64,000 nt of DNA from Platycnemis pennipes (lineage: Eukaryota; Arthropoda; Insecta; Odonata; Platycnemididae), in the NCBI GenBank assembly GCA_933228895.1, contig OW121854.1:57702609-57766608 (forward strand), read 5' to 3'. This document shows, in pieces, positions 32,870 to 45,472 of the stretch. Each line of letters begins with the position of its first letter. The stretch's first letter is position 1. A model generated the notes under the pieces. That model was given only the letters and a program-made list of their open reading frames with translations, was not told the DNA's origin and searched no databases. The position numbers and the translations under genes are program-made.

Positions 32870-33020
32870 TAAGGTTTTAAGGTGTTCCTACTTCCTAGAT
32901 TATATTGTGCCGTATAACCTCAACCTATATTCCAGAAATAAACATGAAAATCGTGGACTAGGTGAGACTAGAATACTCAACCTTGGATCAAGGCGTTGCT
33001 AAGCTGACTACCGTGGGCAG
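32870..33020 (-). mobile_element. Decayed SINE, family 3-like
   Basis: Minus strand: CACGGTAGTCAGCTTAGCAA, CGCCTTGATCCAAGGTTGAG, TATTCTAGTCTCACC. It parallels the head at 44640-44720 in spacing and in the AAGGTTGAG block. The B box is degenerate (GGTTGAGTATT). Confidence 0.4.
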
Positions 33021-33813
33021 TGTAGATTACTATTTGTGGTGTTAATATCTCTTGAAAAACTTGAAACTGGTGTATTTATTCTCACAACTGAAAGTTAATT
33101 GCGAGTTAAGGGACAAAGGCTGAAAGTTGAGTGATAAACGATTGGATTTGGAATGCGTCCCCTTATTTTTTTGTACATTTTTCTTCTTATCTTGCCCTGT
33201 TTATTATTAATTTTAAGGAAGGGTCGGGTCGGAGGGAGTTATCCCTTTTGAGACTAATGTGATGGAGTAATGTGGTGGCACGCACGCTTTACAATTTCCA
33301 TCAGACATTAATTAAACTCTTCAGGGTTAGGAGAAAATGTTCATCCCTTTTTGTCGCCTTACCCTTCTCTCTAGCTCAAACAAAACCTTTATCCCTTTCA
33401 CCCGTCCTCACTCTTCCATCCATCTTCGCTCACCCGGCAGTCTGCTTCGGTCGTAAATGAAGTCACTTTATCTCTAAACGCTAATTAGAACAGTAATTAC
33501 CCCGAAACCACAGTTCTAAGTTTATTGACGTGGTTTTTGGTAGGAATTTGAGTAGTAAGGTTTGAAATTCATGTTGTCTACTCCATGATATTAGTCCTGT
33601 TGCATTCTGTTATCCATTCACTCTATCTTGAATTCATTTCAATGCATTAATTGCGAGGCAATATTTGTGCTTATTTTAATAGAAACTGATCATGCCGACA
33701 GTACAATGTTGACTATCCAGAATATTCTTTGTATCGAAATCTTGATGCTCGTATTAAGCTTGAAAGCTGACATATTATTCTTTCATTCCAATTATAAAAA
33801 TACTCTAGTATTT
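33021..33813. other. Unassigned DNA
   Basis: No recognised feature. The GTAGATTACTATTTGTGGT motif near 33022 echoes 32783 just after the palindrome. Confidence 0.45.
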
Positions 33814-33915
33814 GAAAGGGAATAAAAACATAAACATGAAGAGATTTGGTGATAGGAGACTTGAGTGGAGAGCTGCGTCAAACCAATCCTAGGATTGCTG
33901 ACTGATGATGATGAC
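33814..33915 (+). mobile_element. LINE-A 3'-end fragment
   Basis: ATAAACATGAAGAGATTTGG, GATAGGAGACTTGAGTGGAG, AGCTGCGTCAAACCAATCCT, AGGATTGCTG, then GATGATGATGA. This is the last 100 bp of the family with an intact tail; everything upstream is truncated. Confidence 0.75.
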
Positions 33916-35479
33916 CGTACTATTCAAAAAGTTACCCTTGAGCCACGACCTATCTTGAATTTTTGGCCCTTGTAATTGTTATTAGAGTGACTACTACATT
34001 CTATGAATGTAGTAGCAATCGAAGGAAGGCTTTCAAGGTTAATTTCAATGCTGCTCACCACCTTAGTTGCCCTATATTTTCTGCAAGTAGTCTCCATTAA
34101 GTAAGGAATAAAACAAAACTTGGGTCACGAAATACTTTTTATTATTTAAAATTATAAACTTGTAAACGGTTAATTTTATTTTAATCCTTCTATATGTTGA
34201 TTTTAATTCTGTTTGACGTATTTCCGTGCGTTCAGTGTCCAAAAATCATGTGTTTATCTCCGCATGGAAAGGTTTCTAATTTTGGGTACGATTCGATGGT
34301 TCTCCAGAGTAATAGGGATACGCTCTTTCACTCAGGCTATGGTATTATCTAGAGTACATTCAACGGGAGCCTTTTGTGTTTTATAAAGGGAACTCTGAAA
34401 CCATTTGTTTACATCGCAACGATAGTTCATGCCATCGGCTTAAATTATCTCCGTCTATAATGATGCACGCTCATATTGAAATGCGGGGTTATACTCTCAC
34501 TTTATGATCCCTTCTTTTATAATGCACGTCATGAGAGTGGTTCTTTCCTCTCTTTCTCTCGTCGTATTTTCTTTTTTTCGGAAGGGAACCACATTTTTGT
34601 AGTTTCAAGGGAGGTGATGCTTAAACGAGCCAGACTAGTTGGAGCCTTTAGAGCATTCGTGATGGAATTGGCGCATGAAGGTTTCTCACAACCACTAGCA
34701 TTCGGCGGGTTAGAGAGGATGTACGGAGAGCTCGAGGAGAGAGATGTTGTAATTAGATTCGTCATCGCGTTGATTACGATGGGCCCGAGGGCGGAACGGG
34801 AATGCCCACGCAGGATATGAGACTCCGCCACACTACAGAGCGTTGAACTCACCTTAAATACAACGAGGTCAAACTTGCCTGTAAAAATCGAGTGAAAAAT
34901 AATTTCGTTAAATGGTTTTGTTGTATCCATTGAATTTTAGCGTGGGTAATGAGTCAAAAAGGAAAGCTCCATTGTACAGAAGCTGTGGAAATTTTGATCT
35001 AATGTTTTTCCTAACGAAGATAGACGAAAATTATGAATTATTGAATTAAATCCAAGTAATGATGTATTAATAGTTGGAAAAAAAGTTAAGATAAGTTTTG
35101 TTTTCTTTACAATTTATCCTCGAGAATCATACCATTAGAAAGGGTTATCTTTGGGGTAAACAAGGGCAGACTCACCAAAAGCGAAAACAGTTGACGGAAC
35201 TGGCTTTTGAAAAGGAACAGAACACCTTCCTCAGGAGCTTATACTCTTTGTTTCATCAGAGTCTTCCTTTACCTAATATACCCGCTTAGATTATTTATTT
35301 GGAAAAGACTTGTTTTCATCTTATACCCACTTTATCAGGCTGGCCATTGACCTGAAATTTCTTCACTCTCTTTTGAAAGTGATCTTCCGTTCCAAAGATT
35401 TCCGCTCTAATTTTTACTCCGCCTTCGTTTATCACTCTTTTATCACTCCGCCAATCATTTATCACTGAATGAACCTGTT
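33916..35479. other. Unassigned DNA
   Basis: Frames at 34476-34820 (plus, 114 codons) and 34529-34930 (minus, 133 codons) overlap on opposite strands. Neither shows a domain, and no splice context supports them. Confidence 0.5.
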
Positions 35480-35705
35480 TCTAGGGCACAAGTCTGTCTT
35501 TCATCCCATGCCTTTCTCACAATTTCCTCCAAGTGTGCATTGAAAGTAATGGTGATAATGTATAGCTTCCCTTACAGCTTCCCCGTACAGCTTCTCGACA
35601 ACTCCCAATCTAGTTCTCCATCAACCACCCTCATTTACGCTTTCTGATCCATATATAATTTCCGGATAGTTTTATGTCCATCAAAATCTACCTTTGTTAG
35701 TTGAT
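35480..35705 (-). mobile_element. LINE reverse-transcriptase fragment, pseudogene
   Basis: Minus-strand pieces read VDFDGHKTIRKLYMDQKA, then MRVVDGELDWELSRS, and after a frame change FNAHLEEIVRKAWDER. They fit the IxxLYxxQxAxxRxxGE ... LSPLLFNxxLExI stretch of non-LTR reverse transcriptases, upstream of motif C. The GVRQG core between them is eroded. The type resembles LINE-B rather than LINE-A. Confidence 0.5.
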
Positions 35706-38700
35706 TGCGATCAATAATAATAATGATATTAAAACTGCTCTATTTTATACATGTTATGCTCAGTAGCGACACTGAAAGTTAATTTTCCTGTCATCATTTT
35801 TTTTCTCACGTGACTTCACCGTGCCCGAAACACCATAACATTGAGTTTACAATCCTTTCTTTTCATGCATTCGTTAAAGCTCTACTTAATTCATTGTTTC
35901 CTAGCAGTCTTAGTAGTTTATGTCATTTATTACATTCTACCTAAATGCGCTAGTTGCCGTTGCTTCCGCTAGTAAATAAAAACATAAATACGTATGCACA
36001 GCAGAAAAAAATCTTCCAATAATATCAGATTATAATATCTCAGATTCTAGGTACGTTATCAGCGAGGAATCTCTGACGGGCTTAAGCCCTTCTACTGTAG
36101 CTTTCGTCGTAAAAGCATGCCACTATAAATAATATTTTGCAAGCGATAGTTCTTAACAACCCGTAATAATGGGAGTAATGTTGGGTGAGAAAAGCGTGTG
36201 CCGTTCTCTAATGTCATGCCTCTCCCAGTGTGTGCCGTAAACGTGAACCCAAATGGAGTTTTCTCCATCGAGGATGTGAAACCGTTGAACGTATTTCGTC
36301 GCCAGGATAATGCTCGCAAAAACATGGCATTCCTGTTCTTGGGGCTAGGGGTTTTCGGATGATTCCGCGAATGCGGGAACTTGTAACGCCGTAAAACTTC
36401 TTGTGTCATATAACTTTCCAGAGCGCAGAGCGTGATGAGAACTCGGAGACGATATGCGCGCTGTACCTCAGTTTCCTTCCTTGCCACCCGACCCGTATTC
36501 TCGGTAAGTTAGGGTGAAAACTTTGTATACGAGTTCCGCTCTCAGGAATCCCCACTCCTGTTTTTTTTAGATGCGTTTGATTGTCGGCTACTAGTATCTA
36601 TTCAGAACCGCGTGGAATTCGCCAAGCTTTTTATAAATAAACTTTGTTAATTTTTATACCGATTGACGAAAAGCATTACTGTTAATTTACACGGAGAGTG
36701 AAGTTATGTCAGTTGCAATATTCATTTGTATTTATTTATAAATGGTTAATGCTTGATAGTTTACTATTGGCTAAGGTAGTTTTCAATGCAGTTTCCTTAC
36801 TCTGAATTGCATATCATTAATCTGCTTCATCCCTACGTTATTTAAATAACTTACAGTAATAATAATTATCTTAAATGTGCCGCAAATCGATTGGTAGAAA
36901 CAATAAACCCATGTGAAGTTGTGGAACTTTATTTCCTTTTAATCATCTATAATTTTGTGATGAGTTGAACGCATGCTGCGTTCCTCCGTCAAGTTACAAT
37001 GAATTGAGCTTGTTGGCTTTGAGAATTTCTAGAAAAATAGCTCCGAAGTCAACAGGTATTTTGAGGAAGACTCCTATATCGATATTTAGGCCATCAAAGG
37101 TGACCGCCATATCAGGCTTGCTCTTGGGCAGTGACCCACCACTGAGATCTTCCCGAGACAAGTTCCACTCACAACTCGTATCTTACTGTTAACGGTCACC
37201 ATAGTTGACCGAAATATCGATTTGGGAGTCTTTCTCAAAATGCCAGTTGGCTTCGGAAAATCTTATCGAAAAATCCTCTTTCACGACCTCAACGAGTATT
37301 TCGGTCCATCCGGCATCGCTGACTCTAGAGTTCCGATATGATTCGTTTCCATGTTTCAATTCACTGCTATATGGTTGCCACCCTTTCTGACCCTTGTGCT
37401 CTTTGGCAATATCTCTCATCCACACCTCTCTTTATTATATTCAGAATCCCCCCTCTATCTCTCTCTCTTCCCAGCTCATTCAAAATCCACATCAGCTCAC
37501 CTCCCCTTGAATTTCCCCTCACTTTTTGTCAACGCTGGGGACTTGTGCTCTAATACGATTATTTATTTGCATTGCTAGATTTTCATGCTATTTTGCAGTA
37601 TCAATTCAGTAGCAGGGCTAAACGGGTTATCGGACAAATTGAAAAAAGGAAAGCGTCATGAATGCGATATGAAACCAGGGTTGATGCACGGTATCTCTTG
37701 ATATGCGACATAATATGGTTCGAAGTGTACGGAACTACGCAAGCTTTAATACTAATATGAGGTTTTTTCAATATCTTCTTTGTATTATGATGTTATTTTC
37801 GTTTTCCCAAATTACACAGGCATTAGAATGGAAATTCTATCACGAATTGATCGAATGAAACGATGAATCGAACAATGAAATGATCAAATCATCAACTTAG
37901 AGCTCTATAGGCTTCTTTTGGGCTGGTTTTCGTCATCATTTGTTTAAAACTTGGCTACTCTATGTGTACTTGACCGAATTTACCCATGGTATTAAGGGAT
38001 CAATGCTGAAACTAGTGACTTATTGGATTAATTAGTATTGAATAAACAAATGAATAAAAATGCAGTGTAAGTCACTAATTTCTGCATGGTACTGTTTTTT
38101 ATGTCTTTGCAACATTTCTTATGATCCCAGCATATTTGGTACAGTTTTTCATATCATTCAAGCATGCCAATCCTTCTGATCCGTCTACCACCCTTACCTC
38201 ACATTTTTCCTTCTGCCCCAGCCTCAAAAATACCATCGCCTTTAATAATCGATTCTGTCCAGCTAACTCCTACCCCTCCTCCTCTTTTTTTCTGCAACCT
38301 CGTTTTCTAGCCTATAAGGTATTTCATTTTTTCCTTCCCCTTTCATACTCACATTACGGACGTGAATGTGAGCCATGTAAATGATATAGGTACACTCACG
38401 ATTTTACAAGAATTATTTATTGGATTTGAATGCAAAGTGGGATGCGTAATAATAGTGTAGATAATATACGAGCCATTATTATCCTTTTTTTCTTAGTTCC
38501 AGCACTTAAAGCTAATATTCGTATTGAAGATGTTGTACCATCCACTTATATTTTACGTGGATACTCTTATGCTCAGAACGTATTTCAGCTCCTAAGACGT
38601 GTTGTGTATAAGTATACATTAAATATAAGTGGGTAACTTGTGCTGTTTCATTTAATCACCTAAATGCTGTTCCACCACGTTATCACCGATACGGTCGAAT

Positions 38701-38955
38701 TTATCAAAATATAATGTGGTAATATCTGTAAGTTAATAACTCCTGAAAAATCATTTGTAAACATCAGAAACAATAACAGCCTAAAACAAAGCAGTACTTC
38801 CTTAGATACAACATACAGTAAACAGATCAGTAACGGAGTTTACAAACATGGTTTGGTGGCTCTGTCCTACAACTCGCCTGGTTTGTTTACATCACGTGAT
38901 CTCGTGACGTTTTACGTCCTCCGGTACGTTGCATCGTGATAATTTTGTCGGGGCT
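35706..38955. other. Unassigned DNA
   Basis: AT-rich with scattered short frames. The 131-codon minus frame at 36092-36487 has no recognised domain and no splice context. 37430-37540 and 38160-38330 are pyrimidine-rich. A palindromic ATCACGTGAT lies near 38893. Confidence 0.5.
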
Positions 38956-39446
38956 CGTCCGGTTTCACGCACCAATCGTTTTGGTGCACATCAAGTCGTT
39001 CCGTTACACGCATCGTGGCGAACTTCATTGATGTCGTTTACCTTGGATACCAATTTTGATACTTTGGATGCAACTTTTGATCCATCATTCATTTCATCAA
39101 TGCTAACTTAGTGTAAAGTAAGTCATCTATCGATACCTCTTTCTTTTTCGACTTATTTATTCACAAGTTTTCATCCATCATTCATTTCATTAATGCTAAC
39201 TTAGTGTAAAGTAAGTCCTCTATCGATACCGCTTTCTTTTTCGACTTATTTATTCACAGTGCATAACAACAACTTTCCAATTGCAGTCCATAATAAATAG
39301 CAACTGTTCATCAATTTGATGATTCCACCCGCACCCGAGGCGTTCCGTTACACTTCAGCGCACCAACAGCTTCGATGCGCTAAAGTGGATCGGAACGACA
39401 GTTGAAGGGTTGGCGCATCAATGCGATTGGTGCATGAAACGGAACG
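38956..39446. mobile_element. Inverted-repeat region, possible non-autonomous DNA element
   Basis: The left arm, 38956-38989 (CGTCCGGTTTCACGCACCAATCG and on), is mirrored by the right arm, 39413-39446 (CGATTGGTGCATGAAACGG and on), at roughly 27 of 34 positions. The 13-mer CGTTCCGTTACAC occurs at 38997-39009 and again at 39341-39353. The interior holds a 93-bp tandem duplication. No clear target duplication or transposase is seen. A 60-codon frame in the left half is featureless. Confidence 0.5.
39072..39257 (+). repeat. 93-bp tandem duplication
   Basis: Unit 1, 39072-39164, and unit 2, 39165-39257, are nearly identical. Both contain CATCCATTC-like AT-rich starts, GCTAACTTAGTGTAAAGTAA, TCTATCGATACC and TTTTTCGACTTATTTATTCA. 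Each unit carries a donor-like GTAAAGTAAGT. Confidence 0.85.
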
Positions 39447-41129
39447 CGGCCACAGTCTTAGTTGCGCCACAAACGTCGCAGCTCGATAACAACAATAATG
39501 TTATGCCAATGCCGCACTGTCCCACTCTCTCTCCTTTCTTTCTCGTCATCGAATTCCCTCTCATCCGATCCACGTGGCCAAACTCGTCCTCTCGAGTTGG
39601 CCGTTTTCAATGCGGAATTGTGTCACGGCGGACGTGGGCTGCAAATGCTGCGGGGGTGGAGATGCAGTGTGGCCGAGACACCGTGTTGGTGTGTGGTTTA
39701 CCAGTGGAGGCATTGTTTATCTTCTCCCTCCTTTTTTTTCGTCTTTTTTTTAGTGCCGCATGGTGACATAACGCCTTTTGTCGGACCGTTCGAAGGATTT
39801 CGATTTTTGCTATTTTATTTTTTCAGGCCGGCAAGCGATGCGCGGGCACGGTGACGTCCTCCTTCCCCCTGCACCACTCTTTATATTTGAAGTGGATTTT
39901 TCCTCTCTCCTCTTCTTATTGTTATTTTTATTTTATTTTCGTTCCGCATACAATTAAGTAGGCCTCGTTTGATATTGACGTGTAACTGCTCGTGATCCGG
40001 CATGCGCCTTGCCCTAGGTCAACTTGTTCCTTACCACTTGCATTCTACTTTTGTTACGGTGGAGTGCAAGTATTCCTACGATGCTCTTGTGTCCATCATT
40101 TAAAATTATGTTTAAGGGATTTTTCACATTGATAATCGCTGATACCGATACCTTTTTTCTACTGCAATAAAAGCGCAGAAAAAGCCCATGAATTCATAGA
40201 TATTTTGTAGGGTTGTCATTCCTACAGCCATTTGATAGAATCTGGAAAAGCGGTAACTAAACGGAATTCTAAGCGCTAATGTTTAATGGAGAGCCACAAG
40301 TGGACAAGATGATCGTGTTTGGAAAATGTAGTGAATTTACAATGCATAACTATTATGGAGGAATGGACTGTAGATTGAGTGAAGCCTACTTCCCATGTGT
40401 TCAACCAGTGAATGATTCCAGATCATTTCCAGTCCGACTTGGGCGTGTTCCAGTAGATATCGCGTCTCAGTGAATATGAAAGAAAAAATGTATGTAGCAC
40501 TAAAATTGTTGCCAGATGTATGATAATTTTTCGTGACTCTTCTCTGTTTGCATATGGCATTTGTGAAGTGTTCAGGTTTTTCTCATCCCCTGTGGAACTT
40601 TCACGCGTTAGCACGTTGAGGGGAAGTCTCTTCCGTCATTTCCCCAAACACATCGAGAGCTGGGAGAACATGATTTGTTACCTTTCAGGTTACACTATCC
40701 CGATATGGAAATCTTTTATTTGAACCCAGAGTCTGATCGTATCACCGCCAATTACTAGGCATTGCTCTGTGACTACTACTGCCAATCCTTGACTCACCAG
40801 TGTGACTCAGTCTCTGGCAATCACTTGATCGGACCCAGGCACTGGCTGGCGTTGCTCCCGAAGTGTCTTGGGTGCAGTTCGTCTCTTAACTGCTTAAAAA
40901 CTTCCTGCGCAATGGAGGTAGAGAGGTGTATTTTTATGCATTGTCCTCATCTCCTAGTAACCTACCTAACTTCTTTTATTTTTAGTTATATCAGGCATGC
41001 GATCGTGGGTCGTTTGTTGAATTTAGGATAGTTAATTAGGTGGTTAAAGGTTTCATATATTCCAGGTTGTGTGGAAAACACGGCGTCTATATTAGCCTGT
41101 TATTAATTGAAGACTCCAAGAGGATCACT
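39447..41129. other. Unassigned DNA
   Basis: Overlapping plus frames of 118 and 130 codons at 39410-39854 are in different registers and end in T-rich sequence; no domain. Nothing else recognised. Confidence 0.5.
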
Positions 41130-41560
41130 GTTCAACGTCCCATCTGACGGACGGATTACTGAAGTATGAGTTCTCTCCGCGCAGAACTGAATTCTCACTC
41201 AGTGATTCAACACGAAGGTTGGTTTGGATAGGTGAGGGTAGAGCTCACCACGGACTAAGCCGCAGGCGTGTGAAATTCACACATTCAGGGTAGGGGGGCC
41301 AGTTCCTTTCCCTGGGCCACCTGCTTTCCTACGAAGTTCTGACACGCAGAAAATCGAATCGCGAGGTGGGGGTGTCCAGAAGGCTCTTGCCCGGGATTTG
41401 AGCCCAGGACCCTCCGGTCAGTAGCTCAGCGCTCTAACCAATAGGCCACCGCGACCCACACGGAGCTGAATTTGGGACCGATATATAATAATGACAAATC
41501 TCTGCTTCTGTTGGGATTTGAACCCGAACTCGTGGGATAGCAAGCCACCACACCAGCCCA
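41130..41560 (-). mobile_element. SINE family 1 copy split by another SINE
   Basis: The outer element on the minus strand has its tRNA-like head at about 41500-41560 (GGCTGGTGTGGTGGCTTGCT, then GAGTTCGGGTTCAAATCCC, a good B box). Its body block resumes at 41133-41193 (CCGTCAGATGGGACG on the minus strand). Between them lies a second, different SINE (41194-41462). The 3' third of the outer SINE is missing. Confidence 0.7.
41184..41472 (-). mobile_element. SINE family 2, nested inside SINE family 1
   Basis: Minus strand: GCGGTGGCCTATTGGTTAGA, GCGCTGAGCTACTGACCGGA, GGGTCCTGGGCTCAAATCCC. Both an A box (TGGCCTATTGG) and a B box (GGCTCAAATCC) are present, and the first 70 bp look strikingly like a tRNA. 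The body runs to about 41194. The flanks GAACTGAATT (41184-41193) and GAGCTGAATT (41463-41472) form a 10-bp duplication with one mismatch. Confidence 0.75.
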
Positions 41561-44500
41561 GGAACTACTTTGTATTTTCTTTTATTCCTCGTCTCCCTAG
41601 TTCATCAGATAACATTTTCCATAGATATTTCGTTTCATACCCTCATCCCAAATAATTTACTTCTACAAAATGGCAGAAGGTACTCTTTTTTGATGGCACG
41701 ATCTTAATTTTTGATTCCCTCGGTGACGTAGCCGGCGCTTTTAAATATTTGGAGTTGGGAACCGTGTATTCCCGAAATCATGTCGCTCCAGACTAATGGC
41801 CAGCAGCCCCTGTAACCGATGGCGGGATCGTGTATCACGTCAGAATCGCTGCAGCGAGGGATATTTCTTTCTTAACCTTTAATAACCGCCGCAATCATTA
41901 AAACGCCTCATTATCCGCGAACGCTCGGCCAGGGAACATAATCCAGAAATATCGCCTCGGAAATATTAGGGCCCTTTCGTGTGAGATGGGGCCCTCGACC
42001 AATTCTGTCCCTTCCCATTTTTCCTCCCTCCTGCACTCTTCTCTCCCCTTTTTGCACCCCTGCCCCCTCTTTCGCAATAAATCCGCATTACACACTCTCC
42101 TCCCACACCCCCGTGTCCATCCCGCTTTGATGGATAGCTCGCACCCCATGAGTTTTCTGGTTCGCAAACGCATTGGAGTCGCGTGGGTCCGTTTCAACCC
42201 TCATAAACAGATCTTCCTCCATTCTTACCATTCGGGCCGAAGTCCAAGTGAGACCGACGCTAGTGCGGAGTGCTTCCCTGTCACTGTTTGCGGTGATTGA
42301 CGTGGCAATGGTCTCGAATGTACAAATTCTCTTGAGGATGACTGGTGCGGAGAAATGAGGTTAATGGAACTGACGATGACCTTCGCTGGATTTTCATTCG
42401 GTTCCTCCATCTACTTCCAAGAAAATGCCCTAACAGAGGTAGAATTTGGCTTTTCATGTTCTCCTCATCTTAATTTATATATCTCTGACATCTAAAGGTA
42501 GACCTTGGCCAAAGTTTCCAAAGCTTCGTTTAAGTCCATGGTAAGATCCGAATATGGAATTTTTGAGTTACCTACCTTGTGATGGATCATGGATCCTACG
42601 TTCCGCTGTAGTTAACGATAGCGTTGTAACTATAAATATCGTAAACCTCTCTAGATGCAAAATGCACAGAGTAAGCTTTCTAGCCATTATATCTTCAGAT
42701 ACATAATTTGTAGGACCAGACTATTTTATTTTTAATGACAGTATTTCAATTCTCCTTTGGGCTGTTAAAAGTTATTGATGACCTTAGTGTATAATAATGA
42801 TCAGGTCCATGTCTATCGTGATCGTATCTCAGTAAACAACTCTAGACTTATTATTTATACACTAATACCCTCATTTATAAGCATTAAAACGGTTAGGATG
42901 TAAGTTAATCAGGGTTGGAAATGTAAGTGAGAAGGAAGAGATAAGATTTACAAAAGAGGTACCCCGTCTGGCAGATGGAACATTAATGATGTTAGCTTTC
43001 TGGTGCCATTAGTACAGAAAAAAACTTATGGCTACATCAGTTGTTACTTCAACCTCTCCATGATCCACGGAAACATTCTGCCTTCTTCCAGCTATCCACC
43101 TATCCTAAAACGCATCATTAATATAGCAGCTGAACCTATTACCCTTCATTGCCTTCAATAAGGCTTGCTTCTAGGAAAGAAACTCTCCTCTATAGCCAAA
43201 TAGCCATTAGGAAAGGAAATGGGAACTAATATTGCACATAGTCAGATGGAAAGAAAGATTTGTAACCGGAAGTAACATTACAAATACGGTTTTTTCAGAG
43301 GGAAATGTTGTCCATGATCACGCAATTGTTGGAAAAGAAAGGCATATGTTGTTATGCTTCTTAAATATCGCTACATGTGTACGGAACAGCAATATATTTT
43401 TGTGGACGAGGTTGTTTTCGTTTTAATCCATTCATGTTTAGCACTCGATGATGATGATATTGCATTGCGCCCAAAGCGAACTTTTTGAATCCTCCGGAAA
43501 CCATTTCAATGCAGCGAAATAGATCCACTTCCCAATTTGTGATTTGTAAATCCGATTCTCTCCCTCCGCGTGCTATTTGAGTGCATGTCGCGGAAATTGC
43601 TTCTCCATCCAATGAAGCAGAGCGTGGTAATGCCTGCGCTGGTGTTATTCTTCTCGATGCGAGCCGAGCGCAATCGCGTAAAAGGCCCGAGAGAGAGAGA
43701 GAGAGAGGGTGGATGAGAAGTGGTCATCCCTTTTGACTTTATTAATAATCTAGCAGCGGCCTTAATTTCTCGTTAGTTGAATAGCTCCATCAATATGCGT
43801 TATGACCCATCGCAATTATTTTTCTTTTCAAATCAATCGATGCAGTATAGAGGCATCATCGTATGTTTTTGAAGCCTACATCGTCATCTCTGCATATTAG
43901 CGGTCAAGATGTATTTGCATTGAAATATAGCTAATTTTTGTTAAAAAACGATATAAACTCTGAAGGTGAAATAAAATAATAGTTTTTTTCTAGCCTCGCT
44001 ATTGATGATTCCATCGAGTAGTTGTAATGAGAGGCGTCTTGGCTATTATACATATTTGCTCGGACACGTGAAATTCTTAGTGTCAACTTTTGATAAAATT
44101 GGGTGTTAATTAAACGGAGAAATCCCTAGCAGTGACTATTGTGTTCTTCTATTTCCTTTCAATTTTCATCGTTTTCTTTCAATTCTCCGTGTCTGCAACG
44201 TGTATTTTTTCCCTCTTTTTCTATGAAACACCATGCAATCAAAGCATTCAGAATTTTTTTAAGATTGCCTATTTTTTCTTTTGGCTTTTTCCACCTCACT
44301 CATTGTCTGAATTTATTATTTTAGATGACCCGAATGGTTTGTATTTAAAGGTTTACTTTGGTATGAGATACAATGCTATATAAAATAAAAAATATGATAC
44401 TCCCGGAGCTAGGAATTCACCTACGTTTCACAAAATGTCCGTCGATCGCCTCATATATTTTTACCTCTTATGCATCGTTATCGTTTACATCCCAGACTAC

Positions 44501-44639
44501 GAAATATCATCTTTTCTTATCTCCTTCTCCGCTCATTCACTCTTTCCTTTCATTTTCTCTAGCAGCTTCTTCTCATATACCATATTCCCCTCTCTATATC
44601 ATATTATTGCGTTGATACATCCATCCTCGAAAATACGAG
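41561..44639. other. Unassigned DNA
   Basis: No gene recognised. Overlapping opposite-strand frames of about 100 codons at 41898-42300 lack domains. A perfect GA microsatellite lies at 43688-43707. The rest is AT-rich. Confidence 0.5.
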
Positions 44640-44808
44640 GGTTTGTAGCTGAGTCCTTGGTAGCCATGTCTGGAACGCACTCTCCTGGCAACTCAAAGGT
44701 TGAGGGTTTGAATTTTTCGAGTCTCGCTTAGATTTTTTGTGTCCTAGGATTGAGATCTCTTATTAGATGTTGCTGTGTAACCTCAGCCGTTGGAGCACCT
44801 ATAAACAC
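44640..44808 (+). mobile_element. SINE family 3, near full-length
   Basis: The head TTTGTAGCTGAGTCCTTGGT and CAAAGGTTGAGGGTTTGAAT is tRNA-like with a weakened B box. The body contains TTTTTTGTGTCCTAGGATTG. The 3' end, AACCTCAGCCGTTGGAGCAC, matches the reverse complement of 50893-50915. Related copies: 9251-9325, 18330-18478, 30440-30535, 32870-33020, 50888-51030 and probably 56095-56215. Confidence 0.6.
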
Positions 44809-45144
44809 ATGAGTATTCTTACTGAGCCCATCTCCTGCTTTCGCTCTCCAAATGAGTTTGCTGATTTCTTCTCCTACCAGGCTAAATACTTCTTAGTCTG
44901 GTCTTCTTCACCACTTTTGTGCTACCAAAGCTTTCCAAACCCACAATCTGAAAATTTCTCTGATCTCATTTCAACCTCTCTCCTAAATGTTGTAATGAAA
45001 AATATTAATTTTTTGAATAATTTTCGGCTGCTTGTACCTAATAAAATATGAGGAACGACATATAATGTGCATGGCCTTTAATTGAGTTTTTTCCCTTATA
45101 ATCGTTAACCTCTTTCTCCTAGTGCACCTCAAAGTGTTCATGGG

Positions 45145-45472
45145 AATCGGATAGGTGTTGTGGATAGAGCGTAAGGCTTCGATTCCTACGGACTGGGTTT
45201 GAACTCCGTGAGTGTCAGAGATTTTTCATAGATATTCCAGGCCCTATTGTAGTTCTGCCTGGAGTGGGCTTCAGTTCATTACTACGGCCATCGGATGGGA
45301 CGTTCAATCGTGTACCATTCGGTATATTTAGTTTAGAGTAGGCTAATGACAAAGTTGGGTATCTCTCCACCCTTCTTGCGGTCTCTGAAAACTTTTTCTA
45401 TCCCTACCAAGTCAACCATGTCATCTAAATAGCGTTAGCTGTCGGTTGTCTATTCCAGTAAACATTAAAACT
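45145..45472 (+). mobile_element. SINE family 1, near full-length diverged copy
   Basis: Head TAGGTGTTGTGGATAGAGCG and ACTGGGTTTGAACTCCG, then ATTTTTCATAGATATTCCAG. The body has CCATCGGATGGGACG, TTTAGAGTAGGCTAATGAC and CTCTCCACCCTTCTTGCGG. The end is TAGCTGTCGGTTGTC. Collinear with 14726-15054 throughout, without its CCAACC tail. Confidence 0.75.

Noticed and set aside
41388..41457. A functional tRNA gene on the minus strand
   Set aside because: Very tRNA-like, but continuous with a SINE body and flanked by a target duplication; acceptor ends do not pair well.
43688..43707. GA microsatellite as a regulatory GAGA site
   Set aside because: A perfect short dinucleotide repeat is common in such genomes; nothing nearby suggests a promoter.
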